Shown one piece after another: positions 27,301 through 41,432 of a stretch of DNA of 64,000 bases. Position 1 is the first letter of the stretch. Each line of letters opens with the position of its first letter. The notes under the pieces were generated by a model. The model saw only the letters and a program-made list of their open reading frames with translations. It was not told where the DNA came from and made no database searches. Where the stretch lies: positions 48,212,556 through 48,276,555 of the forward strand of contig OX439001.1 in NCBI GenBank assembly GCA_949316495.1, read 5' to 3'. The translations under genes were made by a program, and so were the position numbers. The stretch is from Amphiduros pacificus (lineage: Eukaryota; Annelida; Polychaeta; Phyllodocida; Hesionidae).

Positions 27301-28930
27301 ATGGCAGACGATTGACTGTTGCAATCGATGAAAGAGGCGTAAAGCGACCTCAGCAGTCAGAAAATAGATCCATAGAAACTTGGCATGGAATGCACTTTAT
27401 TGTAGCAAGCTTTTCTGGAAATTGAATCAAGTCTCTAATTGTATAACTTAAGAAAGTGTGCTTCATCTGTGATTTCTCCACAACTGTAGATTACTTTCAA
27501 TGCTCTATTGCCAAGAAAAATGGATTACATCACAAGGAGTCAACCTGTGTGAAAGTGGTACAAAGAAATTCTACTGTTGCCTTCCTATTGACACTGAATT
27601 TATCTGTGCCTTTTGATCCCACAGAGAGGCAGCTTGGGCACCAATACATTAGGCAGGTAGTCCTTTGTAAAAAGCCCTTTACACAGTGACATAAATGGTG
27701 AATAAATTGCCTGATAATGTATCAGATAAGGGACAATGGTTGTAAACATACAAAAGACCACTTTGACTTGCTTTTTTTCATGAGGGGCGGTAATAGAGAG
27801 TGTCAGGTAGCCGGCAAGGATGTCGGGCCAGGGTATTTATGAAGGGTGAGGCAAGGGTGGACATCCAGGTACAGGTGACTATCACGCAATACAAAAGATG
27901 CAATTCATACCTGCCTTATTTTAGGCCGGTTTCAGTTTGTCTTTCTTTTTGTCATGGTCCTGGAGAAACTCGTCTCTGAAATGTCATCAATGTTAGATTA
28001 AGGCAAAGATTCCAAGAGAAGAAAGATACCATTTTAAGAAAAAGGTTTAAAAATACACCTGAGAACTTCTAATTGGAGATTTGTTTTGAAAAAAGGTAGA
28101 AGAGTTGGACGGTGCAGGAAATTAGGACTTATCAGGTGTCGTAGGTTATAATTATGTGCATCTGGCGGATGAATGCTCCAGCAACCCTAAGGTTTAACCC
28201 CCTTATTTGCACATTTGTGAAGCCTACTGCTTTCTCCAGGGCAGTCTCAGCAAATTTACTTATCTCCCCCAATTTAACATAGTTAGGAAAATAGAGTGCT
28301 CCATGATTTTCATGTGACGTCATCTTTGCTGTGTGTCTTTTCACATAATTGTGGAAAGCTTTTTATTATTATTTATGGAATATTTGATAGAATTAATATG
28401 CACATTATTTATGTTCATAAATTGAAAAATACAGGGAATTCACACAATGTGGTCTGTTATCATTGAAGAATGTGGCCATGTTCATATGTTATTTATACCA
28501 TCAGATGGGAGTCAACTATTTGATGCACAACAAATCTTTTGTTTAAAAGTTGATTTATGATTCATTGTGTCATTACTGATATTTCAAACACAGTTGTGGC
28601 TTTTCAGGGATAGAATTTCCACAAGGTTGAAATATTTCACTGCACAGATTAAAGCAAAGATATTAACAAAAGGGTGCAGCAAGTAGATCAGTATGGTGGA
28701 ACTTTTGAAGGTGAAAGCAGGAGAAAGTTTAAAGACATGATTTGTGAAGCTTGGCTTTTGCATTGTGCTGCCACCTGGTAGATAAAACCGTTTAAAGATA
28801 CAAAGTAGATCCATTTATGGATTTCAATGCCTTTCATTGGGAATACATTTAATGAACTGCTCTTTTGTTGAAACAATCAAGTTTGCATTATATATTTTAA
28901 GACTGATGTTAATGTTTTATATTTTTATAG

Positions 28931-29140
28931 GTTTGCCACAGGGGACTAAGCCTCCGCCATTGACGATGGTGAGCCCTGCTGCCAAGACAGTGCGGACGAC
29001 GGCCACAGTGCAGCCCCTCAGCCAGGTGATGCCCAGCTCCAGCGTGACATCTCACGGGGTCAACGCTGCCATGAACGCCACCAGAGCATCAAGCTTTGCT
29101 GCTGCACTGCAGAAACTTGCAAAACAGGCAGGAGATATAG
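28931..29140 (+). CDS. GSE1: GSE1 exon 2, N-terminal conserved helix
   Basis: Acceptor tttttatag/gtttgcc; donor gatatag/gtcagt; phase 1 in and out. It encodes model residues 19-89, running LPQGTKPPPLTMVSPAAKTV, then RTTATVQPLSQV, and ending SSFAAALQKLAKQAGDI. Recalled human GSE1 has MLSTATRTTATVNPL and SSSFAAALRKLAKQAEEP at its N-terminus. The RTTATV and FAAAL.KLAKQA matches are the clearest anchor for the gene identity. The short amphipathic helix FAAALQKLAKQA (residues 74-85) is the most conserved N-terminal element and is probably a protein-binding segment. That role is inferred from conservation. An internal ATG at 28966 is an alternative start. Confidence 0.9.
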
Positions 29141-32100
29141 GTCAGTCTCCAGCTTGCTATTGTCAATATGGAAATGGGATGGAAAAATGAACTTACTCGG
29201 GTTTTGCACAAACATACATTTTGTTGTTGTAAATGCCTGAATATGACCCCTGCATTATGAAAGATGAAAATACATTATAAATATATTATGTGCTTATGTA
29301 AAAGATATGTTTAAGTTGTGGATCTAGTTTATTTACAATGAAAGTTAAGTATTGCACAGAGAATGTCCCAAAGACTGGAAAAAGGATTTGATGTAGGATG
29401 AATATCATATCAATGTGCATTAGCCTATTGAAATGTGTTAAACCACTGAATATGTCATGATCCTATCAGTAAATGGTGGGACAGAATATTGACCTCACTG
29501 CCCCCACTGAACTGCTCCTTAGCAAAGTGTGTGTTCAATTTACTCCAAGAGGCCATGCTTTTGGTGCAAGTCTATGTTACTGTTTTGTGAGAACACAGGT
29601 TTAGCAAGGTTATTTTTCTTTGCAACAAGGACCGGAATAAGTTATCAAGTGCAGCCCCAGGAACATCATGTGTTGAGCCAGTGGTGCACTCTGGTGGCAA
29701 ATTTATCATTCCAATCATACCCACCAGGGGTAAACTTAGGCTGCCTGTTGCCAGTTGCCCAGATCAAATAACGACATACTTCAAGCTTGTTCTTCTTCAT
29801 GCATGCACAAATTATTGATAAGATAGTACTTAATTCTGTTATTTCTTATATATTCTTACATCACGTCTGCTTCCACTGTTTGTCATTGGCAGTGTTTAGA
29901 TACTATGGAATTTCAATTGAAGGCAAAGAAATGAAATTCTTATATCAGATAACCTAAAGAATTAAATTCATTTTTCAAAAGCAAGATAACAATCATTCAT
30001 TGTCAAATATTTAAAGTAAAGCCGTATTGACTTTCCAGAATTGTTCAATGGAGGTGAATATATTAAGTGAAAAAAATTATTATTATATATATGCATATAT
30101 AGATGTGTATTTTTAGAGAGCTATTCTTTTGGTTGACATCATCGAGGGCATGCAATGAATATATTGGCCCAATATATATGTATATAAACATGATCTAGGC
30201 CTACTTCAAATTTGTTCGTATGATTTCTCAACCGTATAGTAAACTACCTGTATCTCCCATAGATTGTGTAAACATAACATGAATGGGGGAGGTATGCGGC
30301 AGATTTGTCCTGAGCAAATATCACTTCACAGCAGGTCAGCAATACACATTCAATAGCCTATTGGAGTGACATAATAGGAAAGAGAGGCACAGAGGATTGT
30401 AACTCTAACCAGTAAAAACCTGTAAGATGTACATCATTGTGGGCTTCAAATAATTTTAACTAGTTTATTATTGCTTTTCGTAATACATTTCAACTAAACA
30501 TATTGATGTATTAGTTTGTGGGAAGAAGATCATCTGTTTACTGTTTTTAGAATCACGATATTTTTTCATTGACTGGAGGAGATTGATTTTTGGATTGCTT
30601 TGAATGAGGTTAGATGTGAATGAATGCAAAGCTGCCCCCAAGTGGTATATGGGTAGTAGAAGGCCGCCTGTGTCAATACAGGCACATGCTTGAGTGCATT
30701 TCTTTGGCTCTCTTCTCGTTTGCTAAATGCCATGCAGCGCGGTTGTGTGCACCACTGACCCACGGGGCCGGTGTAAAGACGCCGCCATCGCCTTCCCAGT
30801 GTTGTAGCCATAATTGCTAAATCGTTAAGACATCATGACATGTACACTCTGATATACACAGAATCAATTGGATCAGCAGTTATTGATTATGAGATTGGCA
30901 TCAAGTTTGAAGCGGATAGCGTGGGGATAGATATGCAATGCTCATAGATCTTTGTTGAATATTGGATATGTAATAAAGTACAGGTGAGTGTATGTCTAGG
31001 GGCTGTTATTAGACCCACTATGCAGGCTTTGTTATGTTATGATATCGTGTCAACTATGGACCCTCATGTGCCCATATTACACATCAATCATCTGGTGCTT
31101 AAATGTTTATTACTATTGCTATGTTTTTCAAATATTAGCAGTGGTAAATGTTATCAGTTAAGAGGAGATTTACTGACAGATTAGCCTCACAAGAGAGAGG
31201 GAGGAATGATTAGACTTCCCTGTTTACAAATAGTGCATCTGAGCTCCTCTGGTGAAACAGGTAGGCTATGTTTACTTGAGGTTTAGTAACAGCTGCCAAG
31301 TGAAATTAGCCCTTGAAGTGTTGGGGGGGCAGATTTTGCATCTGTGGAGGCGGCCATTTGTGTATAGTGCATGGTGTAGGGGGCCTTACCAGGCAGGATG
31401 TGTTATGTTATTGATGATGCAGGGGGCCACTTGGATGTGCTCCGTGGAGAGATGGTTTGATTGCTCTCTGGGTTTGCGTGATTGCCGCTGTCCGCCACGA
31501 AAGCCCAGGCCTGCGATCGATGCATTGTGTCTAGATAGGCGTGAGGAAAGTAGCTAGGCTTTGCTTGGTCACACCATCGCTGTGGTAGCCATGCTGGAAG
31601 GCTGTGTACCCAGGCCACCACAGTGACGGACATACTACTACCGTGTGCAGCAGCAGGTTCTCTTTGTGTGAGGAGTAGGGCCGTCTGACACCAGACACCA
31701 GCACTGCAACCAGGAGAGGGAGAGAGGGAGATAGAGAGACTAGCCACCAGTCGTACATACAACACACACATGGTGGTGGTGAGTGCGGTCTGACTGCTAT
31801 CTCAGCCACCCCGACAACAAACAACCCACATTGGGCACTAGCATCAATACTACATACAGCTCTGTGCTGCATTCAGGGCTGATTGCTGGAGCATTCCTCC
31901 CATTATATCACTCACTGCCATTGACAGGCTGCATAATTTACAGTAGTTATCGTGTATGTTCAGACACAGCGGATTTTATTGCACTGAGGATAGTACCAAA
32001 TAACGGCAAAAATAACATTAACAAATCACTGCATTGAGCAGTGTGAGAAGAGAACAGGGGAAAGAACCGACTGGTGAGTGTCCATTTTGTATTAAAACGA

Positions 32101-33654
32101 GACATCTGCTAGCGATAAAATAAAGAGAGGGGGGTCAGTGAAATGAGAAGAACAAGAGCTGTCCTGGCTTCATGGGTTGACTGTGTGCCAATGCTGGCCT
32201 CGGTGTGCCAGGGATAGGGTCACATTCTGTGCATACACACAATGTAGTAGCACAGTAATGACCTCCACAATAGCCTCGACTCCCTTCAACAATATCCTGC
32301 CAGCCTTGCTTGTTGTAGCGAGGCAGCCATGCCCCGCTTGTTGTATGGACTGGACACATGTGTAGCTTGATAACAGACGCTCCACATGCTAACTATTATC
32401 CTAACCACCTCACTGCCATAAACCACATATTGTTTGCTTTTTTTAGCCATCAATCCATCCGTTTTTTCCTTCACTTTTATGCAACAAAATAGGTGATATT
32501 GTTGTGGGCATGAGTTTTCCTTGATAAACCACAAAGCTCAAATATGATATAGAATAATGGTGATAAGCAAAAAACAGGTGTGACATTGGCCATGTGACTC
32601 ACAAGGTATAAGCAGGCCACAGGGGGGTATTGTGAGTGTATGTGATGTAGTGGCAGATAGGCTACTGCCATGATGAGATGCTGTGACCTACTGCCTGTCT
32701 CCCCGCTTTGATTACATTTAATAGCCAGAAGGTTTCTTGATATTCTGGCATGGGAAATGACATAAATCTCTTGTAGTTATGCCTAAGATCTGCCATGCGC
32801 AGCAGTATATTATGGCCCATAAAGAAATTCAGTGTTTACTATGAGTGTAAGGTTACAGATAGATCTCATCTCTCCCATACATTAATGTGGAAACTTGGCA
32901 TGTTACTTTACATGATCACAATAGATGCTCTTGTTTTGCTTGAAAATTGATTCTGCCACATCTTACATGCTTGTAAATTATCCTGTAGAAAATGAGATTG
33001 TGTATGCCTGTTGATTTGAATAAATAATACAGGTGTATAATACATCAGAAGGATACTCAGTGCTTAACCAATGAAATCATGTTTTAGCAGTGCCTTGTAT
33101 ATTCTAATGTTTACAAGACATATCATCCGTTGAATAGTGAAAACTTGATTCTTTTTTCCTGAAAGTCTTTATTGAATGATTTGTTTGCTCGTTGCATGAA
33201 TGAATTGCAAGGCATTTTTGTGAGGCACAGTGTAGTGAGAATATGATCGGAACATCAGGTGTTACTAATGTGACATGTGATCGCCAAAACATCTGAACAC
33301 AATCTAGACAAACGGATGGAGATGGAGAAAATGAAGATGGCGGTCACAAATGAGAGACACCGACATGACTAGTGGCACATGTCTCACTCTGAAGGATGAC
33401 AGGATCAATAACATGTGTACATATCATGCTCTGATCACATCCAGCATCCGCAGCCAGCATCTGCAGCCAGCATCCCTAGTAGCCTTCATAGATGGCACAG
33501 GTGAAGGTTCTGCTTGTGAAGAGTGCCAGGTTGCATTAATGTCTGCCCACAGTAGCATCTCATGTCAGACATTTCTGGTGTCTTAAGGTATTCAGTATCA
33601 GGTGCCAGACTCTGTGAATTTTCATCTCATTGTGTGCTAGATTTCTTGAGTACA

Positions 33655-33895
33655 GATCCCAAGTAGTGATTTTTCACACAAGATCTCAGATCTCAATTTT
33701 ATTGCAGTCCTTTATTGTCAACCACATTCTTTATCAAATCTCAGAGTTCTATGACAGTCCAATATTACCCATCATATTTGATCCCAGATTTCAGAGTTCT
33801 GTTACTTTGTTATATTATCCATCCCATCTGATCTCAGATTCCTGAGTTCTGCCACTTGCCACTATGCTATATTATTGTCCAGCCATTATAATCTT
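33655..33895 (+). repeat. Degenerate ~55-60-bp tandem repeat
   Basis: Three to four diverged units share gatc(t/c)cagatt, gagttct and tatattat(c/t) blocks. A short frame through it gives repeated Phe/Asp/Pro-like peptides and is not a gene. Confidence 0.6.
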
Positions 33896-36800
33896 CTGAT
33901 ATCACTTAAGGTGATCTGCTGAATGTGACCTCATTGTTATGAACATCATCATGTGACACATCACTATCCAAGTCATCTGACAGGTTTAGTTTTGTATTTA
34001 TAGCACCTAACACAACAAGGTCAGTTTATCTTACCCATTATTTACAAGAACCTGGGTTTATTGGTCACATTACACATCAGGCAATGACAGAACATATCAG
34101 ATTTACACACATATAATGCCACAGATGGACAAACAGCCTGCAGTTCTCTCAGCATGATTAGTAATGAGACCACAACGTCCTGATCATTAATTTATAAGTA
34201 TTAGTCACTAACAAGGACAGTGGTGACACATAAATGAGCAATTGTTCTCCTCATCCTGGGGGCTGTCACTGATCCCTTACCTTTTGACTCTGTGATCACA
34301 GGGCACAGACTCACACAGAGAATAGGAAATGGCAGGAACACAAATTACGCTAATCACAGAGATTAATGAAGAGGGAAGATATGACCACACCTAGAATCTA
34401 AGATCTCGCTAGAATCAGTTACATCCATCTACATGTGGTCTGTCATGATCTCATCCAAATCACTACGTTTTTCTTTGGGGGCATTTTTATTTTTATTTTT
34501 TTTCATTTTTTAAGTCTGTGTATTTTAGTCAGTCAGCCCTTGCAGGTATTTTCATGGTTATAGTGGTATTATTTCTGCTGCTAGAACCGAGGTCAGCCAA
34601 CAAATTTGTATGGATACAAAATAAGTACAAAAATGAGGTGCATTAAGTGGCAAAGTGGCAGGTATAGCAACACAAAGGAGTGTAACATTCCTGATTGAGG
34701 CCCTTGGTTATACTCCAACACCCAGCAGAAAGAAAATATTTGTGGGCTATGCATATTTATGTAACTGACTGCACTTTACTCCAATTAGCCCGAGAGGTAT
34801 TACACAGGAAAAAGAAAGCACTAGAGAAGAAAAAAAATAGAAGAGATTTTGCCACCAGTGAAAGCTTTGAAGTGAGGAACCCCAGAAATGCAACATATTG
34901 CATTATGGGGCAATACATTAGGTAAATATTTTAGTATTTTCTGGGTCAATGCCACTCTAAGGTTTAAAATGGCAGCAGTGTATGTCATGATATTAAAGTC
35001 AAACACAATATTGAAGTGTCTTGATCCTTGTAGACCGACATACTATACACACTTCTGCATGCAAATCTGAATCCCTCCGGAGGTATTACACGATTGGCTG
35101 GGGCTGATTTCTTATGTGGGTTCATAAAAATAAATATTTATATATGTTAGAAATGAATGTTACTGGCAATATATAACAGATGTGAAATGTAAAATGATTT
35201 AGTGGATATGAATTCAATAGGATATAATGATGATTGCTATCGGATGGGGACATTGAGCACACACCTCAGTGTAGCTTGCCTATCACCTGCAGCGGGCTTT
35301 GTAATTAAAGTGCTATTATGGAGTAAGCTTGAACGCACACCACTTCCACACATCAAAGCCAAGCAGAGGAAACCTGTCCAGTAACGTCCCACTGTAAGCA
35401 CAATTTAGGCATTCGCCAAACTGTCACTTTTTTTGTAACCAGTTAATTGTATACACGGGCAGTGGAAAACACAGGTAGATTCCCGGAAAACACAGGTAGA
35501 TTGTTACGAGCATATTGTCTACATTGAGAAAGGTGAACAGTGGTGTTGAAGGGAAGTGTAACAGCTAATTATAGGCTGTCAACGACAGTTTTCTAACCAA
35601 ATATTAGCCACAGAGAGGATGGAAAGAACAAAATTCTGGTTTATCCCTCAGGAGAATATCAGCGTAGAAATGTATTTTGTGTATTCTTTGGTTGTGTGCC
35701 AGTAAGTGTCAGTCAGGCCATGAAGAAAAGAAGAAGAAAAAGAAGAAATGGGACCAAAGTGAGAAGCTTGTGGCACATAATGAATGGTTAGGGTGACCAA
35801 CAATAGACATTAAATGCCTATAAATTGTGCATCTATTGCAGCAGTCCTGATTTATTTAGTAAATTAACATATCAGATGGTATTGATTGCCTTAATGGGTG
35901 TCATCTTCTGCCTTGCAATACAGCACAGTTTTTCATGCATTTTTGATTCTCATGGAATAAGCTACGCAAAGCCGTAATTATAAATAGATTTCTTGTAAAA
36001 ATCTGGGAAAAACAACAAAAAAACAACAACACAATTGATATTTTGACATTTGAAGTGAATAAATTATAATATTCAGACTATCTGTATATCTATAACTGAT
36101 TTTGTATTAATTATCAAATGCATGAAATTATAACAGGGCTTTCAAACTAGATAATGAATTACAGATTTTCATAGAATGATGTTATATGAATTATATGATT
36201 ACTTTGACATGTCTGGTAATAATTAGTGAGTGGAAGAGGTGATGAAAGGAGGAGAATATAAGAAATATATGTGAGAATATTCCTCAAGCAATGATCCTGG
36301 CACAGATACCAGCCTCTCTTCCCATGCACCTGTCTACTACAGACAAGCATTCAGACAAGTATTCGCTTGACCTGCATTTAAAGCAAGCATACGTGTAAGG
36401 GCATTGTTCCGTTCCCTATAGTAGCATATCATTGTGCAAGTCAACAATAACTGGCTCCATTACCTGCTTAAATAGAAAGCCGAGTGAGAGAGAGAGAGGT
36501 GGGCACTGCCAGATGCATCGTGGGTATTATCTGCCAGAATGGCAGTGGCAGAAGTCATGAAATAGGCTCGTAGATCATGGCAGCAGATTACCGTAAGATT
36601 ATTTGACTGATTAGGATTTAGCTCATGAAACTTTGAAAGGCAAGTGGTGGTGCTCGCACAGCCCAGGAGACGTAATCCATCATCGGGTTGCATTAACAAC
36701 CATTGACTATTGTGCTAAGACTTGAAATATACATTACAGAATCGACAGTGCTGTTTGCCATGTCTCCTAACCTCCCGGGCTGAATGCAGTTTGCATATAT

Positions 36801-37637
36801 GTATAGTCCGAACCATGAATGTAGGATCTGTGCAGCCTGCAAATCTGCTAATGTGAAGTATTGGTTACCACCCCCCAGGCCATTATTCCGCCACAAATCA
36901 ATGGTGAAAAAAAGTGTTGTGCCAATTTGACTAATGATTGTCAAAAAACAAAAGTGCAACCTCTCGTGATTTGTAGATATTTTCTATCCACGAAATCAAA
37001 GAAAAATCAGTTTGAATTGCACAATTGGTGGATCCAAAATTAAAAAGTACATAAAATTGAACCAGTTAAAGGTGAATTAAAATTTAATTTTGCCCACATG
37101 TTCACTAATTAGGAGTGTATGGAAATGTGCACCCTATATCGCTTCATGGCTTGCAGATTATGCATAACTTATGAAGTGTACACCCAGTCAATATTGTAGC
37201 CTCATATTTCACAATAGCTGTGTAAAGAGCGCGGAATGATTATTCTAATGATTATGACGCCAATTAAATAACCAAGGCTGATGAGAGGGAAAAAATGCAG
37301 AATAGGTCAGAGAATTCACTTGATCATCCATCACCCTGGAATATGACAATAATAATATTACTCTGTCAATATTGCAGTCTTTTTTGTTATTTTCTCACAT
37401 ATCTAATTCAGGGGGAGTGAGTGCAGTTTTGTAAACATGCAATATCATTTCATCAAGTCAATGATGAGTTAACATGATTTGGTGGTTGGGAGTCAGGCCA
37501 ACCAAAAAGTCAATGTCTGCCAATGTAAGGATGTGAGAAGTCCAGTGGGGTCCTCTCGATATCCAGTCCAGTGCTTTATCTGCAGTTAGTATGTACAGTG
37601 TTTAAAATTTGGTCAGTCCAATGGTCTGTGTGCTGCC

Positions 37638-38405
37638 AGTCCAGTGGTCAGTCAGGCAGTGGTCAGTCAGGCAGTGGTCAGTCAGGCAGTGGTCAGTCAG
37701 GCTGTGGTCAGTCAGGCTGTGGTCAGTCAGGCAGTGGTCAGTCAGGCAATGGTCAGTCAGGCAGTGATCAGTGTATCAGTCAGTCAGGCAGTGGTCAGTC
37801 AGGCAGTGATCAGTGTATCAGTCAGTCAGGCAGTGATCATTCAGGCAGTGATCAGTGTATCAGTCAGTCAGGCAGTGATCATTCAGGCAGTGATCAGTGT
37901 ATCAGTCAGACAGGCAGTGATAAGTGTATCACTCAGACAGGCAGTGATAAGTGTATCAGTCAGGCAGGCAGTGATCAGTGTATCAGTCAGGCAGGCAGTG
38001 ATCAGTGTATCAGTCAGACAGGCAGTGATCAGTGTATCAGGCAGGCAGTGATCAGTGTATCAGGCAGGCAGTGATCAGTGTATCAGTCAGACAGGCAGTG
38101 ATAAGTGTATCAGTCAGGCAGGCAGTGATCAGTGTATCAGTCAGACAGGCAGTGATAAGTGTATCAGACAGGCAGGCAGTGATCAGTGTATCAGGCAGGC
38201 AGTGATCAGTGTATCAGTCAGACAGGCAGTGATCAGTGTATCAGTCAGGCAGGCAGTGATCAGTGCATCAGGCAGGCAGTGATCAGTGTATCAGTCAGGC
38301 AGGCAGTGATCAGTGTATCAGTCAGGCAGGCAGTGATCAGTGTATAAGTTAGTCAGGCAGTGATTAGGGCATCGGTCAGTCAGTCGGTCAGTCAGCGAGG
38401 CAGTC
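37638..38405 (+). repeat. Complex minisatellite with 15-bp and 23-27-bp modules
   Basis: It starts with about eight GGCAGTGGTCAGTCA 15-mers, then switches to GGCAGTGATCAGTGTATCAG modules with TCA, GCA or ACA joints, ending in a GTCAGTCAGTCG tail. Many units hold the palindrome TGATCA. Because 15 is a multiple of three, two frames stay open for 135-167 codons (Gly/Gln/Ser-rich or Val/Ser/Gln-rich); these look like artefacts of the repeat. Confidence 0.95.
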
Positions 38406-40428
38406 AGTCAGTAATGACCTGTGCTATATTTCCAGTACACAGAGAAGTGGTCAGAGGCAGTGGATATGGCAGCCACTTGGGGCAGCTATCTCTGCCATGT
38501 TTTACAACATATTGATCGCCTCTGTACACAACACTGGCAATCAATAGTCTTATTTGTCCTCAGGGCCTGCCTGAATTATGATCCTGCATGTGACCAAACC
38601 ACACAGATTTAATCCTCCACTACTAATAAGATTTGCAGCTCATAATTACCAGCCTATACCAACTATTTCTATCATGATGGTGATCCCCAAACCACCATAT
38701 AATGATATTAGATTTCGGAGGCTATGTTGACAAAAATAGCTGGGGACCTGGAAGGCATTATTGGCAGACATGACTGTTATGGTGGCCTATGTAAGCCAAT
38801 CTAGCATGATGGATATGCAAATATGGAACAATGGCCGTGAGATGTTCTGCTCGCATTGTTTGACCAGCTGAGGTAATTAAAGGTAAAATGATCCACTCTG
38901 TCTAATGGCACTATTCATGTTACAAAGTTATATCATAGCGAAAGGCAGATGGACAATTGTTTGCAGCAGAAAGACAGATGCTGGTTTCGGATGACAAAAA
39001 ATGATAGTTAAAACATGATAAAAAGGGACTGCCACAAATCCTGATCAATTGTGGGTGTGTTGATCAAACAAACAGGTGTACCAAGGCGAAGATGATTGAT
39101 GGTGTCTGATATTGTAGCAGATTCCTCATATCTGAGGCCAGATTATATGTGCCATCATATTAATGCAATTCATGGAATGGCTTTTGAGCTCTATTCCTTG
39201 ATATGGCTCAGATTGAATGTGTGTGTATGTTGCTTTTGATGACACAACAAAAGTCAGCCAAATAGTGGTTTGCTGTAAACATGACAGGGCTGAGTTGTGA
39301 GGATCTGTAATGGCTCGTAATATCATACTAATGTACCGTTACCCGCTCTCTGTGTGAAGTGTAGAAAAGCATAAATGATGAATCGTAGACACATCATTGT
39401 AACAGCCTTGCTTTTTTGTGGTGTAATTGGCAAGCTCCCAAGCAAGACGATCCTTTCACAGTAATTCACTGGGGCTGTTAAGAAGAAATCAAAGTGAAAT
39501 GCAATTGAATATAATTCAGGCAACCAACATGACACAGTCTGCAGGCCAAGTGGTAGTAAACGAAATAATTATATGTTTATTGTAAATACTAGGGGGCTTT
39601 TTTTTTCATATGCAATGACTGTTTTAGATTGCTGTAGCATTTGGCTTAAGATTGGAAGGACAACAACAGGTAGTATGTAGTTAAGCAGTGACCGTGAAGG
39701 ATAGATACGTCACATCTTTTATCCCAAAGGCAAGAAAAGGTTAATGTGATTTATATCAGAAGGCAGTATACTACTTTACCAAAGAAATTCAGATAGACAC
39801 CCGCGAGGATAATAAGCCTGTTCAGTATTAGAGAGCTGATAACCATTTGAAGAACTTGAGAAAGAAAAATATAAAATAAAATAACACAGGAAAAGTCCAT
39901 TGCATTGAGTCACCCAGATGATATCCCCGAGCACAGACTGACATTGGCTGTAAATTTGGTAAAATGAAAATAGCAAATGGACATTAAAGCTATCGTGGGA
40001 AAAGGTAGGCTGGGACAATGTCTTTGATCTGTTTGAGATTGCATGTTGTACACCTGCCTATGTTGAGCGGGTTATACAGACAGGGTTGGTCACGATTCCT
40101 ATAAATAAGCTCACTCCCTCCTCCTCCCAGTAAACATTTACAATCACACAAGCCAGCTTTATGCCACACCAAACTGACATTCATAGAAGCTCTTCCACAT
40201 TGTTTTACCTGAATACATACACACAGAAGGTATAGCCGTTTTCTGTAAGATACTGTTAGAATAGCCAGATTAAAGGGTGGTTTTTTTTTCTTTCTTTTTT
40301 TGTTAGATAGAGAGAGATATTTTTTTGTAAGAATTATTTCACTTTTGTGAACAAGATATCTCTGTCAGAGACACAACATGATGTTTGGTGTTTGGATTTA
40401 CGTAAGAGATGTGAGCGTAGGAGATGTG

Positions 40429-40487
40429 AGTGAAATGAAAGCTTACTCAACTAAGTGAAATGAAAGCTTACTCAACTAAGTGAAATT
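40429..40487 (+). repeat. 25-bp tandem duplication
   Basis: AGTGAAATGAAAGCTTACTC plus AACTA occurs twice exactly (40429, 40454), followed by a partial third unit. Confidence 0.95.
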
Positions 40488-40724
40488 AAGCAATATAGAT
40501 TTAAGAGAATAAGACAAATGATTATAGGCTGGTGGTTGAGGGGTTGGATATGCACACAATGCCAGGTGATGGAGCCGTCCTGTTGTGTGTTAATGCACTC
40601 ACATGTTTGTCTTGTAATCAGGGAGGCTAATGAATAGACAATGGTGGCCACACGCAGGTGACAGTGTGTGGGCATGGGGGATGTGGACAGCAGTCATTAT
40701 TGCCTCAATCTCCAGGCAAGTCAA

Positions 40725-40741
40725 GGGGGGGGGGGGGGGGG
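40725..40741 (+). repeat. G17 homopolymer
   Basis: Seventeen consecutive G. Comparable runs: G14 at 11783, C17 at 14120, G14 at 17506 and G13 at 46274. Confidence 0.9.
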
Positions 40742-41026
40742 TCTGCTTTATAACTGATGAAGGGGTTTATAATGTTGTTGCTAGAACTTTGCTGCTTAAT
40801 TAATGATTTTGTTATCTTTAAAGGTATTGTATTCCAATTGGGATGGTTTTGGTTTTGGTTCTGTATTTAAGTGGTGGAGAATCAAAATGAATGGGTGAGA
40901 CCATACACTTGGAAGTGCTTCGTACAGCAAAGGGATTGACCACTTGAAATATGATTTACACAAACCCACCTAAATATACCTGTGTTATTTAGTGCTGATA
41001 CAAGCAGCCCCAGGTCATAACAGTCG

Positions 41027-41040
41027 CCACCAGGGGGCAT
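41027..41040 (+). promoter_or_regulatory. CTCF-like motif
   Basis: CCACCAGGGGGCAT matches the CTCF core CCASYAGRKGGCRS at 13 of 14 positions. A second, weaker AGAGGGCGC core lies at about 41843. CTCF is conserved in Bilateria and acts in insulation and looping. Occupancy is not shown. Confidence 0.35.
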
Positions 41041-41172
41041 CATTGATGTTGGTCAGACCTTTTAACCACACAAAATTAGGCCATTCTACTTGCACATAAA
41101 TATAGGAAGACTTAGGTAGGTGCTTTCAACAAATTTTGGGACATATCTTAATGATTTGGGATAAATTTATTA

Positions 41173-41432
41173 TCTAATATCAGCTTATGGGATTCAGTCA
41201 TGCACACTATGTATATATATATGATTGTGATGATGACAGATACTGTATATTTGGTGACTGTATGTTTGACACAATGGTACAGGTTGAGTGATTCATATGT
41301 GGATTCTAATATCAGCTTATGGGATTCAGTCATGCACACTATGTATATATGATTGTGATGATGACAGATACTGTATATTTGGTGACTGTATGTTTGACAC
41401 AATGGTACAGGTTGAGTGATTCATATGTGGAT
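41173..41432 (+). repeat. Near-identical 132-bp tandem duplication
   Basis: The segment beginning tctaatatcagcttatggg at 41173 repeats at 41305. The only difference I see is a 4-bp shortening of the internal TA run. The near identity implies a recent event. Confidence 0.95.

Larger units (their letters stand above)
10315..28930 (+). other. GSE1 intron 1, 18.6 kb
   Basis: No supportable coding sequence. Contents that can be seen: nuclear-receptor hexamer repeats near 13539, 15992-16038, 17804 and 21102; homopolymer runs (G at 11783 and 17506, C at 14120); a CpG-retaining patch at about 15060-15490; a TA-rich tract near 21535; a 40-bp minisatellite at 23349; and an old 119-bp tandem duplication near 24130. 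The rest is AT-rich single-copy-looking DNA. The intron ends with tttttatag at 28930. It is an intron only if exon 1 is correct; otherwise it is upstream sequence. Confidence 0.5.

Noticed and set aside
33331-33346. YY1-like AAGATGGCGG in intron 2
   Set aside because: A short single match with no neighbouring promoter signal; expected by chance in a window this long.
37571-38282. Gly/Gln/Ser-rich 167-codon frame and Val/Ser/Gln-rich 135-codon frame
   Set aside because: Both are produced by the minisatellite in two frames at once, which is not expected of a real gene.
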